A DNA stretch of 33,420 bases, taken from contig JACZJL010000030.1 in the NCBI GenBank assembly GCA_014860585.1, positions 1-33,420 of the forward strand, given 5' to 3'. Shown one piece after another: positions 1-8,534 of the stretch. Source of the DNA: Bacteroidales bacterium (GTDB lineage Bacteria; Bacteroidota; Bacteroidia; Bacteroidales; 4484-276). Position 1 is the stretch's first letter. The number at the start of each line of letters is the position of its first letter. The position numbers were made by a program, and so were the translations under genes. The notes beneath the pieces are model-generated. The model was not told the DNA's origin, searched no databases, and saw nothing but the letters and a program-made list of their open reading frames with translations.

Positions 1-123
1 CCATAGGTCAGTCACATATTTTTACACAAGCTTTGCAGGTCGCAAGGATATAGCCTGAATGAGGTTTTCCTGTTTCAATGCATCATCTTTATCAAACACT
101 TTTTTCATTGACCTTTCTATAGA

Positions 124-159
124 ATAAAAAAGGCCGTTCAACTATTGTTGAACAGCCTT
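124..159 (-). terminator. Intrinsic terminator of the T9SS cargo gene
   Basis: On the minus strand an 11-pair stem (131-141 with 148-158, one U-G pair) closes a short loop and is followed by a T-run. It lies about 20 bases past the stop of the T9SS cargo gene. The mismatch is a wobble pair only on the minus strand, which fixes the direction. Confidence 0.85.
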
Positions 160-180
160 CAATTTGATCTGCAGCTAAGA

Positions 181-912
181 TTATCTGGAAATAACCAGCC
201 GCTTTGTTTCAAGAATTTCGTTGTTCGCTTGTACTGAGTAAAAGTAGAAACCTTCGTTAAGATCGCTTACATCAATGGTAATTTTACCCGATCTGTCACT
301 GATCTGTTGTTCTTTTACTATAGACCCCAGCAGGTTGTGAATTTTGATACTGGCAGTATTTACAGTCAAAGGCAACGTGTAATCAAATGAAACCTGGCTT
401 CTTGCCGGGTTTGGATAAGGGTTTGAGAAGGTTACATTTTCATTGGAAAATTCATCCATACCTATTGTTCCTGCGTTGAAGTGGGCGAAAAAATGGATCG
501 AATCATTCGGGTTTGCCTCATCAAAGAAGGTGTACCTCATTATGGTTACACCGGCATTATTGAGAGGCATGTAATCGCCTGAAAATTCATTATTGGTAAC
601 ACCTGGATCAATTGCTACCCCTATTGGAGATACAAAAATTGTGTTAGCCCAGCAAACATACCAGCAAAAAGTGTTCATTGATCCTGGCACCACGCTGATT
701 TCTTCTTTTTTTGCTATTACTACTTTTGACGCGGATGAAACGTTTTTGATGCTCATGTGAGCAAGCATCAAATTTGCGGAAACATCATCCGGAACTACAA
801 CAATACCACCACTTTGGAAAGGTTCTTCATCATGGTAAAGTTCGAAACTCTGTGCAAAAGAAAAAGTTGCAAGGATTGAAATTGTTAGTGCAGCAAGTAG
901 TAGCTTTTTCAT
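181..912 (-). CDS. Secreted protein with T9SS type A C-terminal sorting domain
   Basis: This 243-residue exported protein is a likely substrate of the type IX secretion system encoded further along the window. Residues 1-20 form a signal peptide ending in FSFA, with Gln21 as the mature N-terminus. Residues about 21-160 are an unrecognised beta-rich region with an unusual CWYVCW motif at 83-88. Residues about 162-243 are a classic type A sorting domain, with an NPYPNPA-type start, an IKIHNLLG strand, an LNEGFYFYSV strand and a basic VISR end. The open frame extends 41 codons further upstream, but the ATG at 912 is chosen because it directly precedes the signal peptide and the longer form would bury it. 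It stands alone, with its own -7 element and terminator. The sorting domain is certain; the biological role of the mature part is unknown. Confidence 0.88.
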   Translation of the reverse strand: MKKLLLAALTISILATFSFAQSFELYHDEEPFQSGGIVVVPDDVSANLMLAHMSIKNVSSASKVVIAKKEEISVVPGSMNTFCWYVCWANTIFVSPIGVAIDPGVTNNEFSGDYMPLNNAGVTIMRYTFFDEANPNDSIHFFAHFNAGTIGMDEFSNENVTFSNPYPNPARSQVSFDYTLPLTVNTASIKIHNLLGSIVKEQQISDRSGKITIDVSDLNEGFYFYSVQANNEILETKRLVISR

Positions 913-987
913 AGTATGTAAGTTTTTAATTTTTAATTTATTTACAAAAAACATGCAAAAAATGCCTGCAGTGATTTTTTTGTGGGG

Positions 988-995
988 CAAAACTA
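988..995 (-). promoter_or_regulatory. -7 promoter element of the T9SS cargo gene
   Basis: The minus strand reads TAGTTTTG, a match to the Bacteroidota -7 consensus TAnnTTTG. It lies about 75 bases before the ATG at 912. I see no convincing -33 TTTG at the right spacing. Confidence 0.5.
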
Positions 996-1047
996 CATAA
1001 AAAATAATTGTCCGATTAACTTTTGTCGGAAACAATCAATAAATTGG

Positions 1048-1055
1048 TATTTTTG
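1048..1055 (+). promoter_or_regulatory. -7 promoter element of the phospholipase D-family gene
   Basis: TATTTTTG matches TAnnTTTG. A TTTG at 1022-1025 could be the -33 element, with a slightly long 22-base spacer. The start codon at 1083 is 27 bases past the element. Together with the minus-strand element at 988 it makes a divergent promoter region. Confidence 0.55.
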
Positions 1056-1082
1056 ACCCTGTATAAAAAGTTGATTATTTGA

Positions 1083-2162
1083 ATGGAAAATCCTGAAAAT
1101 CCCGACTATCAGTTGTTTGACGACCCCATCAGGTATTACAATGCCATGCTCGATGACATTAATCAAGCGCATAAATATGTCTTTCTTCAGTTGTACAAAT
1201 TCAGCCATCAAACCATTGGAATTAAGTTCAGAGATGCGCTGACAATGGCAGCAAAACGGGGAGTTGAAGTGAAAATGCTGATTGACTCGTGGGGTGGCAG
1301 TTCGATACCGGATAATTTTTTTGCTCAACTCGCTGAGGCCGGTGGAGAAGTCAGGTTTTTTGAAAAAATCAAAATCAACATCGACTTTTTTACACGAAGT
1401 CATCGGCGGAATCACCGTAAACTGCTAATTATTGATGATAACATTTCCTATATCGGCTCATCCAATATCTCAGATTACAACCTGATATGGCGCGAGAGCA
1501 TGCTACGCTTGACCGGCTCCATTGCTGTGAAATTCAAGAAAATCTTCCAACTGGATTTCAAATCCTACAAAAGATATTTCCGCTATAAACGTAGCCTGAC
1601 CAGGGTGATCAGGCATGGCGATGTTGAAATTCTGAGAGATGTTCCCTCTGTGACACGCCAGAAGATCAAAAAGCGTTTTGAGCACGTGATCAGGAATGCA
1701 ATCAGCGAAATAGTAATTGTAACGCCCTATTTCCTGCCGGGTTTTAATCTTCGCAAAGTGCTCATGGATGCTGCAAACCGCGGCGTCGATGTCAAGGTCA
1801 TCATCCCGAAACGCTCCGATATCCGTATGGTGGATATCCTACATGGCCGTTACCTCGAAATGCTGCACAACAACAACATCAGGTTTCTTTACTTTACTTT
1901 ACATAATCTACATGCAAAACTGATGCTCGTGGATAAAAAGATTTTTTCGATCGGTTCACCCAACTTTGATTACAGAAGTTTCAGATACATGCATGAAATT
2001 GTTTTATTGGGCAGCAACCCAAAGATTTCAAACCTGGTGAATGATTTTCTCGAAGAAACTAAAAAAAATTGCGAACCTTTCGATTATCAGGCCTGGCTGC
2101 GAAGGCCCACTATTCAGAAATTCTTTGAGTGGCTCCTGCTGCCTTTGCGGCATCTGCTTTAG
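1083..2162 (+). CDS. Phospholipase D-family / cardiolipin synthase-type enzyme
   Basis: This 359-residue protein belongs to the phospholipase D superfamily and most resembles bacterial cardiolipin synthases, which join phosphatidyl groups to make cardiolipin. Two HxKxxxxD catalytic motifs are intact: the first has His111, Lys113 and Asp118 followed by IGSSNIS, the second His277, Lys279 and Asp284 followed by IGSPNFDYRSF. The two-domain layout is therefore complete. Unlike ClsA-type enzymes it has no N-terminal transmembrane pair, so it is nearer the ClsB/ClsC size class and may sit on the inner face of the membrane. The phoH-type gene follows 47 bases later with its own promoter element. Cardiolipin synthesis is inferred; another phosphatidyl transfer or hydrolysis is possible. 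Confidence 0.85.
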   Translation: MENPENPDYQLFDDPIRYYNAMLDDINQAHKYVFLQLYKFSHQTIGIKFRDALTMAAKRGVEVKMLIDSWGGSSIPDNFFAQLAEAGGEVRFFEKIKINIDFFTRSHRRNHRKLLIIDDNISYIGSSNISDYNLIWRESMLRLTGSIAVKFKKIFQLDFKSYKRYFRYKRSLTRVIRHGDVEILRDVPSVTRQKIKKRFEHVIRNAISEIVIVTPYFLPGFNLRKVLMDAANRGVDVKVIIPKRSDIRMVDILHGRYLEMLHNNNIRFLYFTLHNLHAKLMLVDKKIFSIGSPNFDYRSFRYMHEIVLLGSNPKISNLVNDFLEETKKNCEPFDYQAWLRRPTIQKFFEWLLLPLRHLL

Positions 2163-2179
2163 CTTTTTAAAAATCATAG

Positions 2180-2187
2180 TATTTTTG
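2180..2187 (+). promoter_or_regulatory. -7 promoter element of the phoH-type gene
   Basis: TATTTTTG matches TAnnTTTG and lies 22 bases before the ATG at 2210, in the short gap after the phospholipase D-family gene. This suggests separate transcription of the phoH-type gene. The -33 region is weak. Confidence 0.5.
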
Positions 2188-2209
2188 GCAAATTTTAAGC
2201 GGATTTTTT

Positions 2210-3607
2210 ATGGTGAAACAAACCGGGAAGACTACAAAATCTACTACTTCAACCAGCAAAGGAAAAAAGGCTGGAAACGAACCAAAGCAACCAAAAATCT
2301 TTGTACTTGACACCTCGGTAATTCTTTATAACCATAACTCAATCAACAGCTTCAAGGAGCATGACGTAGCCATTCCCATTACAGTTCTCGAGGAGTTGGA
2401 TCAATTTAAAAAAGGGAATGATACCATCAATTTTGAGGCGCGCGAATTCATCAGAATCATGGATCGGTTATCCGATAATGCTTCACTTCAGCAATGGATA
2501 CCGCTTGGTAACGAGAACCTCGGGAAGTTCAAGGTGATCATGAATCACAGCGCCAAATCGATGGATGCAGAGGAGATTTTTGGAGAACGCAAAGGTGACC
2601 ATCGGATCCTGAATGCGGCTTTGGCACTTCAACATGAGCACCCCGACAGAAAAGTGATTATGGTGACCAAAGATGTTAATCTGCGTATTAAAGCAAAAGC
2701 ACTTGGGCTGACTTCTGAAGACTTCCTGACCGGCAAGATTGAAAACTTAGACTCGCTTTATTCGGGAATTTCCCGTTACGAAAACGTTGAGCGCAAAGCC
2801 ATCGACCGGCTTTATGCCGAAGGATTGTGCGAAGTAAGCGACCTGGGAATTACTCAACCGGAGCCAAATCAGTATTTTATCCTGCAAAGCAATGGTTCCT
2901 CTGCCTTGGGGTATTACAACCCTCGTAATCAACTTATTGAAAGGTTAGAAAAACATCCTGTTTCCAAAATTAACCCCCGGAATGCCGAGCAGGTATTTGC
3001 GCTTCATGCGGTTACCAACCCAAACATCAGACTGGTCTCATTACAGGGAATTGCCGGAACCGGCAAAACCTTACTTGCTCTTGCCGGAGCATGGGATCAG
3101 AGGAGAAATTACAAGCAGATTTTCCTTGCCCGTCCAATTGTTCCGCTTAGCAACAAAGACATCGGGTTTCTTCCCGGAGATGCCAAATCAAAAATTGATC
3201 CTTACATGCAGCCGCTTTATGATAACTTGAAGTTCATACAGAATCAGTTTGGTGAGCATGATAAAGAGTACCAGAACATAACCGCTGCTATCCAGAATGA
3301 AAAGTTGATCATTCAACCGCTTGCCTACATCAGGGGAAGAAGTATTTCGAACGTGTTTTTTATTGTGGATGAAGCCCAAAACCTTACCCCACATGAGGTT
3401 AAGACCATTATCACACGCGCCGGTGAAGGGACAAAAATCATTTTTACCGGGGATATTTACCAGATTGATACCCCTTATCTCGATTCACAAAGTAACGGGC
3501 TTTCTTACCTGATCGACAGGGTGAAGCACCACGAGCTCTATGCCCATGTAAGGCTGGAAAAAGGAGAGCGGTCAGAACTTGCCAACCTTGCAAATGAAAT
3601 GCTCTGA
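2210..3607 (+). CDS. PIN domain - PhoH-like ATPase (PhoH2 type)
   Basis: This 465-residue protein joins an N-terminal PIN nuclease domain (about 29-175) to a PhoH-type P-loop ATPase (about 250-460). PIN acidic residues are visible in FVLDTSV (Asp34), the LEELD stretch (Glu61/Glu62), Asp130 and TKDVN (Asp154). The ATPase has Walker A GIAGTGKT at 280-287, Walker B FFIVDEAQN at 383-391 and an FTGD motif at 412-415. Characterised PhoH2 proteins unwind and cleave RNA, so a role in RNA turnover is inferred. The first 28 residues are Lys/Thr/Ser-rich and probably disordered. The stop lies 10 bases from the stop of the convergent M28 gene, with no terminator between, so the two transcripts probably overlap. 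Confidence 0.92.
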   Translation: MVKQTGKTTKSTTSTSKGKKAGNEPKQPKIFVLDTSVILYNHNSINSFKEHDVAIPITVLEELDQFKKGNDTINFEAREFIRIMDRLSDNASLQQWIPLGNENLGKFKVIMNHSAKSMDAEEIFGERKGDHRILNAALALQHEHPDRKVIMVTKDVNLRIKAKALGLTSEDFLTGKIENLDSLYSGISRYENVERKAIDRLYAEGLCEVSDLGITQPEPNQYFILQSNGSSALGYYNPRNQLIERLEKHPVSKINPRNAEQVFALHAVTNPNIRLVSLQGIAGTGKTLLALAGAWDQRRNYKQIFLARPIVPLSNKDIGFLPGDAKSKIDPYMQPLYDNLKFIQNQFGEHDKEYQNITAAIQNEKLIIQPLAYIRGRSISNVFFIVDEAQNLTPHEVKTIITRAGEGTKIIFTGDIYQIDTPYLDSQSNGLSYLIDRVKHHELYAHVRLEKGERSELANLANEML

Positions 3608-3617
3608 TGTAGCTTTA

Positions 3618-4676
3618 CTATATTCCTTTGTAAATCACATTCAGGACTACTTCTCCGACAATTTTCAGCGTATTTTGGTCAATCTGATCGAGGTTATCGT
3701 TCACCGTATGCCAGTGCTCGTAGAATGAGCCATTGGATGAGGTTTCATCAAGATGAATGATATTGATCATCGGGATGCGGGCGATTTTGTTGACATAGTA
3801 GTGATCATCAGTAATGTATCCACCCTGTTCGAAAATAAAATATTCTCCGTAGCCAAGTTTGCCAGCCAGTGTCCATATCTTTTTATTGATATCCGGCGCA
3901 TAATACATCGAAAAGCCCTCCATGGGGAACCTGGCATTGGGAGCGCCAACCATGTCGAGCAAAATTCCAAAGTTGGCAGTATATCTTGGAACGTGAGGAT
4001 TTCGCGCCCAGTGTTGCGATCCCAGTCCCCACATATCCGTTGACTCGTAAGTCTGTTTGTCTTGTGGGGGTCCATAGTCTTCCAGGTCGAAAAGGATAAT
4101 GTCAACACCGGCGGAAGGGCTTTGTCTGCTCAGTTGACGTGCAATCTCAAGAAGCACTCCAACACCGCTTGCTCCATCATTGGCGCCATCGATTGCTTTT
4201 CCATGATTTGCAGGGTCAGGGTCATGATCGGCATAAGGGCGTGAATCCCAGTGTGCAGCCAGTAAAATCCTTCTTTGCATCTGTGGGTTGAACACTGCAA
4301 TAATATTTTTTCCACCAAGAACCTGGCTATTGTAAACCCTCGCTTTAAATTCCTGGACGATAACATCAGGAGTAAATTGTTTCATCGTTTCCTCAAGCCA
4401 TTTAGCGCATTGGGCATGGGCACTGGTTCCAGGCACACGTGGTCCGAAAGACAATTGCCTGGCAACGAAATAATAGGCAGAATCAGCATCAAATCCGGGA
4501 ACCACAATAGCCGGAGCGGACATTGAAGTCGTGTCTGCCCGCTTTTTGGAAGTAGTTGTTCCGTTTCCACATGAAGTCAGGAAAATGATAGGGAAAAGAG
4601 TCAGAAAAAATAAGGGCCATTTTATGGCTATGATCTCTTTCATTTGAAAATCAGTTTTGGGTTTGCTATTCAACAT
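3618..4676 (-). CDS. M28-family lipoprotein, glutaminyl-peptide cyclotransferase type
   Basis: This is a 352-residue lipoprotein of the M28 zinc hydrolase fold and resembles bacterial type II glutaminyl cyclases, which convert N-terminal Gln to pyroglutamate in the periplasm. The lipobox is LTSC with Cys36. Likely metal-site residues are His142/Asp144 in AHWDS, Asp167 in DGANDGAS, Glu199 in FDLEDYG and His323 in EHWHTVND. A second in-frame ATG at 4643 gives an equally good and more compact lipoprotein signal (MKEIIAIKW onward), so the true start may be there. The nitroreductase gene ends 14 bases upstream on the same strand, suggesting an operon. The match to the Gln-starting mature proteins elsewhere in the window supports the cyclase reading over an aminopeptidase, but the fold alone does not settle it. 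Confidence 0.85.
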   Translation of the reverse strand: MLNSKPKTDFQMKEIIAIKWPLFFLTLFPIIFLTSCGNGTTTSKKRADTTSMSAPAIVVPGFDADSAYYFVARQLSFGPRVPGTSAHAQCAKWLEETMKQFTPDVIVQEFKARVYNSQVLGGKNIIAVFNPQMQRRILLAAHWDSRPYADHDPDPANHGKAIDGANDGASGVGVLLEIARQLSRQSPSAGVDIILFDLEDYGPPQDKQTYESTDMWGLGSQHWARNPHVPRYTANFGILLDMVGAPNARFPMEGFSMYYAPDINKKIWTLAGKLGYGEYFIFEQGGYITDDHYYVNKIARIPMINIIHLDETSSNGSFYEHWHTVNDNLDQIDQNTLKIVGEVVLNVIYKGI

Positions 4677-4690
4677 TGTTTTCTAACGGT

Positions 4691-5287
4691 TTAAAAAATG
4701 GTAGTTTTTTGACCAAATTTATCTGAAAACACAAAATCAACCTGACTTTTTCGCTGACGCTCAGCCAACTCTGACTTTTGCAGGTTGGGATGTAAAACTT
4801 TAAAATCACCCGGGTAGCCGATGGTAAAAACCGTAAGTGCTTCAAAATCATCTTCGATTTGAAAAAGTTCAGAAATCTTTTCCGCTTCAAACCCTCCCAT
4901 CTGATGAACGTATAATCCTTCGTGCATGGCCTGGAAAGTCAGGTGAGCCAAAGACTGGCCTACATCATAACCGTACCATGGATTCTTCTTCCCGGTTTTT
5001 ACAGATGATTTTCGTCCAATGGCCACGGCAAGTACCGGCGCTGTTTTCGTCCACAACTGGTTAAACTCTACCAGTGTCGAAAAAATCTTTTGATAGGTTT
5101 CATCTCCGGACAGACCAATAATAAATAACCAGGGCTGCTCATTACTGGCTGATGGCGCCCAGCGCGCCGCTTCAAACAATCGTTGCAGTTTTTCCTTTTC
5201 AACAGCCTGGCCGTTGAAAGCTCTCGGACTCCATCGCTCGGTAAGCAAGGGATGGATAGGGAAATCGGTGTTTGCTCTTTTATTCAT
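4691..5287 (-). CDS. Nitroreductase-family flavoprotein
   Basis: This 198-residue protein belongs to the FMN-dependent nitroreductase family, whose members reduce nitro compounds, quinones or flavins with NAD(P)H. Typical features are RWSPRAF at 18-24, the FMN-contact stretch ARWAPSASNEQPW at 41-53, YVHQMGGF at 126-133 and IGYPG at 156-160. There is no signal peptide, so it is cytoplasmic. The start at 5287 gives a usual family length. It is followed after 14 bases by the M28 cyclase gene, with which it is probably co-transcribed. The physiological substrate cannot be read from the sequence. Confidence 0.88.
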   Translation of the reverse strand: MNKRANTDFPIHPLLTERWSPRAFNGQAVEKEKLQRLFEAARWAPSASNEQPWLFIIGLSGDETYQKIFSTLVEFNQLWTKTAPVLAVAIGRKSSVKTGKKNPWYGYDVGQSLAHLTFQAMHEGLYVHQMGGFEAEKISELFQIEDDFEALTVFTIGYPGDFKVLHPNLQKSELAERQRKSQVDFVFSDKFGQKTTIF

Positions 5288-5304
5288 AATTTTTGATCAG
5301 ACCG

Positions 5305-5312
5305 CAAAGTTA
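5305..5312 (-). promoter_or_regulatory. -7 promoter element of the nitroreductase operon
   Basis: The minus strand reads TAACTTTG, matching TAnnTTTG, 17 bases before the nitroreductase ATG. No clear -33 element is visible. Confidence 0.5.
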
Positions 5313-5498
5313 TGGATTATTAGGAAACGGAGATTGAGTAACAAGTCTGGTGCAATAATACGTTGATGAAATGAATGGAGTTGTTTATCATCCCGCTAAT
5401 CCAGACACAGGTCTTTGAATTTCGGTTTTAAAATATACAAACAAACAATTCGTTAGGTTTAAAATTTTCAGAAAAAGCAGATCCATTAAATAAGCAGC

Positions 5499-8400
5499 AT
5501 GAATAGCAGCAACCTCTTCAAGATTGGTTTTATCCATGTATTGATTTTTCTTACCTCATTTATCCAAGCCCAACAAACCCGGTTTTACGACGATCCGAAG
5601 GCTTCCTTACGCACAGGGCTTGATCTGATTGAGAAGGAACAATACGGTGCAGCACAGGAAGTTTTTAACCGACTGATTGATGTTTTACCGGCCGGTGAGT
5701 CGGTGATGCGCCTTGATGCAGGGTTTTATGATGCCCTGTGCGATTATTATCTCAACCATCCGCAGGCAAGGGATAAATTCACGGATTTTGTCAGGCTTTA
5801 CCCCGACCATACCAAAACCAATCTGGCATTACTGCATCTGGGGTTTATAGACTATGGCCTGCGCAAGTATAAAACCGCTCTTGAGTATTTTGAGAAAGTT
5901 GATCCTTTTCGCCTGAGCCCCGAAATGTTGCCCGAATACCTTTACAAATTAGGCTACAGTTTTATTCAGCGTGAAGATTTCACCAAAGCTAAAGAGGCTT
6001 TTTTCCCTATCCTCAACACCCCTTCCGATTACAGGGATGCTGCAAATTATTATTACGCATACATTGCCTACCAGGAGAAAGATTATCAGAGCGCATTGCT
6101 TTATTTTGAAAAAATTGACAAGAATTCCGAGTTTGCTCAGGAGGTACCTTTTTACCTGTTGCAGATTTACTATGTGAATAATGACACTGACCAGATTGTG
6201 GCAAAAGGGCCGGAGTTGCTTGGCCGTGATATCAAGGATAAAAAGAAGGCCGGTGAACTGTCCCGGATTGTTGCGGAAGCTTATTACAAAAACAGCGATT
6301 ATGCCAATGCCATTGTCTATTTGGATAAATATGTGGAGGACACACGCAAGCCCCTGACCCGCGATGAAAATTACCAGCTCGCTTATGCGCATTATTCTTC
6401 AGGCAATTTTCAGAAAGCCATCGGGTACTTTGAGAAATCCATCAAGGATAAAGACCTGATGTCGCAAAATGCCCATTATCACCTGGCTGACTGTTACCTG
6501 CAAACCGGCCAGAAGAATTTTGCACAGAATGCTTTTTACGCCGCATACCAAATTCCCGGGAATGAAGAACTGCGGGAAGATGCGCTTTTCAATTACGCCA
6601 AACTCACTTTTGAACTGGCCTACGATCCTTTCAACACTTCGATGGCTGCACTCAATCAGTACATCACCGATTATCCGGGATCAAGCCGGATTGACGAGGC
6701 CTACAAATACCTGACAAATTTATTTTTATCCTCCAGGGATTACCAGGCCTCCATTGATGCGATGGAGAAACTAAAGGTTAAAAACAAGGATTTGCAATCG
6801 GCTTATCAACTGATAACCTTTCAACGCGGAGTGCAATTGTTCAATGGTGGGCGCTATAACCTTGCCGTTGATAATTTCAGGAAGTCACTTAATACCAATT
6901 TAAACAAAGAATTAGCCGCCCGTGCACGTTTCTGGCTCGGCGAGTCCTATTTTCATATGGGTGAATATCCACGCGCAATTGATTTGTATGACGCCTTTCT
7001 GGAATCGTCGGGCGCATCAAAACTAGACATTTATCCTTTGGCCGCTTATAATCTTGGTTATGCTTATTTCAGACTGAAATTCTACGATAATGCGGTGAAT
7101 TCATTTAAACAGTTTGCAATCCGCCCGGGTAAAATTGGCGAGGACTATGTGCCTGATGCTTTAATAAGGATCGGCGACTGCTACTTCATTACAAAGAATT
7201 ACGCTCAGTCAATCAGTTTTTATGAACAGGCGGTAAACAAGAATGCCAGGGAAAGTGATTACGCACTGTTTCAAAAAGCGTTGTCTGAAGGTGTTCAGGG
7301 ACGTTCGGATCAAAAGATCAGCTCGCTGCAAAATATGCTCAACCGATTTCCACAATCGTCGTATGCCGATGACGCAACGTACGAAATTGCTGAAACCTAC
7401 CTTCTCCGCAATGACAACCGCAATGCCCTCGACTGGTTTGCAAAAGTCACCTCACTGTATCCTAATAGCAGTTATTTGTATAAGTCGCTGCAAAAAACCG
7501 GGATGATCCATTACAACCAGAACAATTACGACCAGGCGCTTGAAGTATTGAAAAGGTTGGTTTCTAATTATCCCAATTCCACAGAAGCGCGCGATGCATT
7601 GCTTACCATCCGTAATATTTACATGGATAAAAATGAGGTGAACAAATACTTTGCTTATGCTGAAACAGTTCCTTTTGCCAAAGTCACCACAACAGAGCAG
7701 GATTCGATCACTTATATTGCCGCTGAGAATTTTTACATGAACAACGATTGTCAATCAGCTATCGAAGCTTTCGAAAGATATATTCAGCAATTTGAAAATG
7801 GCGCTTTTATGCTGAATGCCAATTATTACAAAGCAGAATGTGAATGGAATACAGGCAGACGCAATGAAGCGCTTGAAGGCTATGAATTTGTAACACGATT
7901 CTCGAAATCACAGTTTAGCGAGAATTCTTTCCTGCGTGCCGGTGAGATTTATTTTGAAGATCGGAACTATGAAAAAGCACTGGAGTATTACAGCACTTTG
8001 GAATCCATCGCTGATTACCCGGTGAATATTACCACAGCCATCAATGGTCAGATGGAGTGTCACTTCAGGATGAACAATTATCCCGAGGCCATTGAAGCTG
8101 CCCGCAAGCTGCGCAATCGCGACCGGATTAGCAGTGAGCAATTGATCAGGTCTCACTACATCGCGGGCAAATCTGCTTTTTTAACTGATGACTTTACTTT
8201 AGCAAAGAGTGAATTTGATCATACCGTCAGTTTATCTCAGGGTGTTCTCGGTGCTGAAGCGAAATATCAGCTTGCAACTATTGCTTTCCAGCAAAATGAA
8301 TATACTAAAGCCGAAGAACTTGTGATCGAACTCGCCAGCCAATATCCATCGTTTGAATACTGGAAAGCAATGGGTTTCATCCTGCTTTCGGATGTTTATG

Positions 8401-8534
8401 TTGAACAGAATAATTTATTCCAGGCCAAACAGACCCTCGAAAGCATTTTGCAGTATTATCCGGGGCAAGACCTGAAAGAGGTGGCCAGAGAAAAACTTGT
8501 AATCATTAATCAAATGGAACAAAAACAAAATTGA
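5499..8534 (+). CDS. Large exported TPR-repeat protein
   Basis: This 1011-residue protein is built almost entirely from tetratricopeptide-like repeats. Repeated A..Y..G.. helices run from about residue 35 to the end, with recurrent patterns such as ALEYFEKV, AIGYFEKS and AIDLYDAF. Residues 1-24 are a signal peptide ending in IQA, with Gln25 next, so it is exported to the periplasm. Its stop codon overlaps the ATG of the following beta-barrel gene by one base, which points to translational coupling and a joint function at the outer membrane. The repeats usually act as protein-binding scaffolds, and a role in outer-membrane assembly or anchoring is inferred. I do not recognise a characterised orthologue and give no symbol. 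Confidence 0.85.
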   Translation: MNSSNLFKIGFIHVLIFLTSFIQAQQTRFYDDPKASLRTGLDLIEKEQYGAAQEVFNRLIDVLPAGESVMRLDAGFYDALCDYYLNHPQARDKFTDFVRLYPDHTKTNLALLHLGFIDYGLRKYKTALEYFEKVDPFRLSPEMLPEYLYKLGYSFIQREDFTKAKEAFFPILNTPSDYRDAANYYYAYIAYQEKDYQSALLYFEKIDKNSEFAQEVPFYLLQIYYVNNDTDQIVAKGPELLGRDIKDKKKAGELSRIVAEAYYKNSDYANAIVYLDKYVEDTRKPLTRDENYQLAYAHYSSGNFQKAIGYFEKSIKDKDLMSQNAHYHLADCYLQTGQKNFAQNAFYAAYQIPGNEELREDALFNYAKLTFELAYDPFNTSMAALNQYITDYPGSSRIDEAYKYLTNLFLSSRDYQASIDAMEKLKVKNKDLQSAYQLITFQRGVQLFNGGRYNLAVDNFRKSLNTNLNKELAARARFWLGESYFHMGEYPRAIDLYDAFLESSGASKLDIYPLAAYNLGYAYFRLKFYDNAVNSFKQFAIRPGKIGEDYVPDALIRIGDCYFITKNYAQSISFYEQAVNKNARESDYALFQKALSEGVQGRSDQKISSLQNMLNRFPQSSYADDATYEIAETYLLRNDNRNALDWFAKVTSLYPNSSYLYKSLQKTGMIHYNQNNYDQALEVLKRLVSNYPNSTEARDALLTIRNIYMDKNEVNKYFAYAETVPFAKVTTTEQDSITYIAAENFYMNNDCQSAIEAFERYIQQFENGAFMLNANYYKAECEWNTGRRNEALEGYEFVTRFSKSQFSENSFLRAGEIYFEDRNYEKALEYYSTLESIADYPVNITTAINGQMECHFRMNNYPEAIEAARKLRNRDRISSEQLIRSHYIAGKSAFLTDDFTLAKSEFDHTVSLSQGVLGAEAKYQLATIAFQQNEYTKAEELVIELASQYPSFEYWKAMGFILLSDVYVEQNNLFQAKQTLESILQYYPGQDLKEVAREKLVIINQMEQKQN

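Noticed and set aside
1-51. Possible end of a plus-strand gene from outside the window
   Set aside because: Two plus frames stay open to about 51-57, but that is far too short to judge.
22-108. 28-codon minus-strand frame starting MKKVFDKDD, preceded by AAAGGT
   Set aside because: It lies downstream of the T9SS cargo terminator, is very short, and shows no recognisable signal. Too weak to call, though the ribosome-site-like bases are noted.
2041-2310. 89-codon plus frame spanning the end of the phospholipase D-family gene and start of phoH-type gene
   Set aside because: It is a shadow in another frame of two well-supported genes.
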